Assembly (NCBI GenBank): GCA_046482855.1
Contig: JAWOEH010000231.1
Coordinates: 1 to 16,088 of the forward strand
Origin: CAYVSF01 sp046482855
GTDB taxonomy: Bacteria > Bacteroidota > Bacteroidia > Bacteroidales > UBA12077
Direction: 5' to 3'
Length of the DNA stretch: 16,088 bases
Part shown: piece after piece, positions 15,116 to 16,088 of the stretch
Numbering within the stretch: the stretch's first letter is position 1
Layout: each line of letters opens with the position of its first letter
Translations under genes and position numbers: made by a program
The notes under the pieces: model-generated
The model's database searches: none
Seen by the model: only the letters and a program-made list of their open reading frames with translations
What the model was told of the DNA's origin: nothing

Positions 15116-15189
15116 ACTTATAGGATGGCAAAGAAAGGAAAAAGTTTAATCGTTGAGGGGAAAAGAGTTTGTTTTTAACATTTTTTAAT

Positions 15190-15243
15190 TTAGCCTGCAC
15201 TATTCATAAATTTCCATCATTATGAATGAAGTTCAGAGCCTGC
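15190..15243 (-). repeat. 54-bp dispersed repeat, copy B
   Basis: The minus strand here matches 7136-7189 at 49 of 54 positions. The extended similarity stops at about 15255, which is where methyltransferase-like coding begins, so this copy appears broken at the junction. Its imperfect stem (CTGAACT...AGTGCAG) is retained. Confidence 0.9.
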
Positions 15244-15376
15244 TTCGATTTTATCCTTTGGCGGCACCCGGACCCATCACCGGATGATTTGCGCCATTGA
15301 GGATGCAGGGTTTGAGATAAGGGACTGCATTGCGTGGGCATACTCAACGGGATTTCCAAAAAGTTTATCAATAGAT

Positions 15377-15389
15377 AAAGCAATAGATT
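15377..15389 (+). repeat. Left flank of the HNH insertion (KAID codons)
   Basis: AAAGCAATAGATT encodes KAID in the methyltransferase frame. It resembles 16070-16082 (ATAGCGATTGATA, encoding IAID in the same frame) at 9 of 13 positions. It could be a diverged flank duplication or two parts of one target site. Confidence 0.4.
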
Positions 15390-15462
15390 CACACGAAAAG
15401 AATAAATGGTTAAATGTAGTTAAAATTATTGACAATATATCAACAAAGGATGTCTTGGGAAA

Positions 15463-16080
15463 ATGGAAAAACCATTTAAAAAATGCGAACAATGCGGGGG
15501 TGTCATTCCAAAAGAAAAAAACAGAGGTTGGAATCAATACGCCAAAAAACGATTTTGTTCACGATCATGTAGTGCTGCCAATCAATCAAAAAAAATACAA
15601 TGCAAGTGCGATTATTGCGGAACTATCTTTGAACGAGCACCATCACATCAAAGAAGCACAAGGGTTTATTGCTCAAAAGAATGCAGAAGTAAAGACAAAA
15701 GCATTACTAAGCCATGCGATCAATGCGGAAAACCCACAAGAAAACCAAAATGTTACGATACAGGGGGGAGGTGGTATTGCTCAATGCGATGCCAAGGGCT
15801 GGCTAAACGGAAAAACAATGGACAAAATCAAGGACGCCGAAGCCCTGAAGACTTGGCTTTCAAAAACGAGGTTCTCAGGCAAAGCGGATATAAATGCGTT
15901 ATGTGCGGCACTGACCGAAACCTTGAAGCTCACCATATTAAATCAATCAAAGACTTTCCAGAATTACGACACAGCCTTACAAACGGATTGTGTGTCTGCC
16001 ATCAATGTCATTATTACGGAATCCACGGCGGAAAACCTAATTTCATTCACGGTAAATACGCTAAAAAAAATAGCGATTGA
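15463..16080 (+). CDS. HNH endonuclease with three tandem zinc-finger-like modules
   Basis: This 205-residue, Lys/Arg/Cys-rich protein has three successive modules of the form CxxC ... (F/Y)CSxxC: C8/C11 with C32/C36, C49/C52 with C70/C74, and C85/C88 with C106/C110. These are followed by a C-terminal HNH nuclease domain: zinc-binding C145/C148 (YKCVMCG) and C179/C182 (CHQC), catalytic H157-H158 (EAHHIK), N174 (TNG) and H183. This is the layout of free-standing phage HNH or homing endonucleases, where the fingers would bind DNA and the HNH motif nicks or cuts it. The start is the first ATG after an in-frame TGA at 15430; a weak AAGGA lies 12 nt upstream. The whole gene overlaps the open methyltransferase frame, one base out of phase, and its stop codon overlaps the codons where that enzyme seems to resume. 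Confidence 0.9.
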   Translation: MEKPFKKCEQCGGVIPKEKNRGWNQYAKKRFCSRSCSAANQSKKIQCKCDYCGTIFERAPSHQRSTRVYCSKECRSKDKSITKPCDQCGKPTRKPKCYDTGGRWYCSMRCQGLAKRKNNGQNQGRRSPEDLAFKNEVLRQSGYKCVMCGTDRNLEAHHIKSIKDFPELRHSLTNGLCVCHQCHYYGIHGGKPNFIHGKYAKKNSD

Positions 16081-16082
16081 TA
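16070..16082 (+). repeat. Right flank of the HNH insertion (AID codons, overlapping the HNH stop)
   Basis: ATAGCGATTGATA. The HNH stop TGA (16078-16080) lies inside the ATT-GAT codons that restart AIDKA in the methyltransferase frame. From after the left AID (15388) through the right AID (16081) is 693 nt, a multiple of three. Confidence 0.4.
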
Positions 16083-16088
16083 AGGCGG

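Larger units (their letters stand above)
14132..15189. other. Intergenic region without a convincing gene
   Basis: About 1.06 kb. It holds the presumed nqr promoter at one end and two tandem minus-strand terminators at the other. An open minus-strand stretch of ~70 codons (14482-14270, beginning TTG, with FYHSKRYFVRHSSEEASSK) and one of 47 codons (14742-14599, beginning MHVFGQFPTRAVAHYHL) lack ribosome-binding sites or family signatures; they may be decayed gene remnants. I see no tRNA, rRNA or CRISPR. Confidence 0.6.
15230..16088 (+). pseudogene. 5'-truncated phage-type DNA methyltransferase fragment, open to the window edge and interrupted by an HNH gene
   Basis: The frame opens after a TGA at 15227-15229. 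From ~15248 it reads ILSFGGTRTHHRM, CAIEDAGFEIRDCIAW and STGFPKSLSIDKAID, which is the middle of phage/prophage N6/N4 DNA methyltransferases (PF01555 type, normally '...FGGTRT-HR...IEDAGFEIRD...GSGFPKS..ISKAIDKAAGA'). The N-terminal part with the catalytic DPPY motif is missing, and the dispersed repeat sits in its place. After ...KAID (15388) come ~230 codons without methyltransferase resemblance, coinciding with the HNH gene in another frame. The last codons (16073-16087) then read AIDKA, as expected if the enzyme resumes. The frame has no stop to base 16088. The first ATG is 15284. Not functional as seen, unless completed by sequence beyond the window; the DPPY loss is not repaired by anything upstream. 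Confidence 0.75.

Noticed and set aside
15125..15178. 17-codon plus-strand frame MAKKGKSLIVEGKRVCF
   Set aside because: No upstream promoter or strong ribosome-binding site, and it overlaps no conserved structure; likely chance.
15277..15537. 86-codon minus-strand frame opposite the methyltransferase/HNH start
   Set aside because: It is the antisense shadow of the recognised plus-strand coding region, with Phe/Leu-rich composition produced by that.
15389..16081. Intein or group I/II intron interrupting the methyltransferase
   Set aside because: No terminal His-Asn or splicing blocks in the in-frame peptide, and too little non-HNH sequence for a ribozyme.

Overview
The window is a chromosomal segment of a member of the Bacteroidota, probably a marine or anaerobic Marinilabiliales/Bacteroidales relative. 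The evidence is a type IX secretion (T9SS) pair (a gliding-motility-type C-terminal domain protein followed by a PorP/SprF protein), several exact matches to the Bacteroidota -7 promoter box TAnnTTTG, mostly weak Shine-Dalgarno sequences, and a Bacteroidota-style Na+-NQR locus. The order-level placement is inference.

Layout. (1) 1-3545, plus strand: 3' end of a PKD/CHU_C-type secreted protein, a PorP/SprF outer-membrane protein closed by a clear intrinsic terminator, then a separately promoted pair of an OmpH/Skp-like periplasmic chaperone and a family 2 glycosyltransferase. (2) 3542-5601, minus strand: a DivIC/FtsB-like septum protein, tail-to-tail with the glycosyltransferase, and upstream of it pruA (delta-1-pyrroline-5-carboxylate dehydrogenase), separated by a terminator. 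The divIC promoter sits so close to the ATG that its mRNA may be leaderless. (3) 5763-7009, plus strand: an HD-domain phosphohydrolase-like gene with a near-ideal promoter, and a 67-residue single-helix, four-cysteine protein that resembles the Na+-NQR maturation factor NqrM. (4) 7186-14131, minus strand: nqrABCDEF in canonical order, an intrinsic terminator, then apbE, the flavin transferase that loads FMN onto NqrB and NqrC. Together these give a complete Na+-pumping NADH:quinone oxidoreductase plus its two maturation factors. (5) 14132-15229: about 1.1 kb with no convincing gene, carrying two tandem minus-strand terminators with no gene left to terminate. (6) 15230-16088, plus strand: a 5'-truncated phage-type DNA methyltransferase fragment, into which an HNH endonuclease gene with three zinc-finger-like modules is embedded in a different reading frame.

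Two structures stand out. First, the methyltransferase frame stays open for about 860 nt, through the entire HNH gene to the window edge, and the last residues (AIDKA) look like the methyltransferase resuming after an in-frame insertion of about 693 nt. Only eight HNH codons could have produced a stop in that frame, so the openness alone is weak evidence for dual coding. Second, a 54-bp repeat (49/54 identical, opposite orientation) lies at the 3' end of apbE and again exactly where the methyltransferase fragment begins, so it marks a breakpoint. At the apbE end it is part of a roughly 180-bp hairpin-rich, REP/BIME-like block that also supplies the apbE stop codon.
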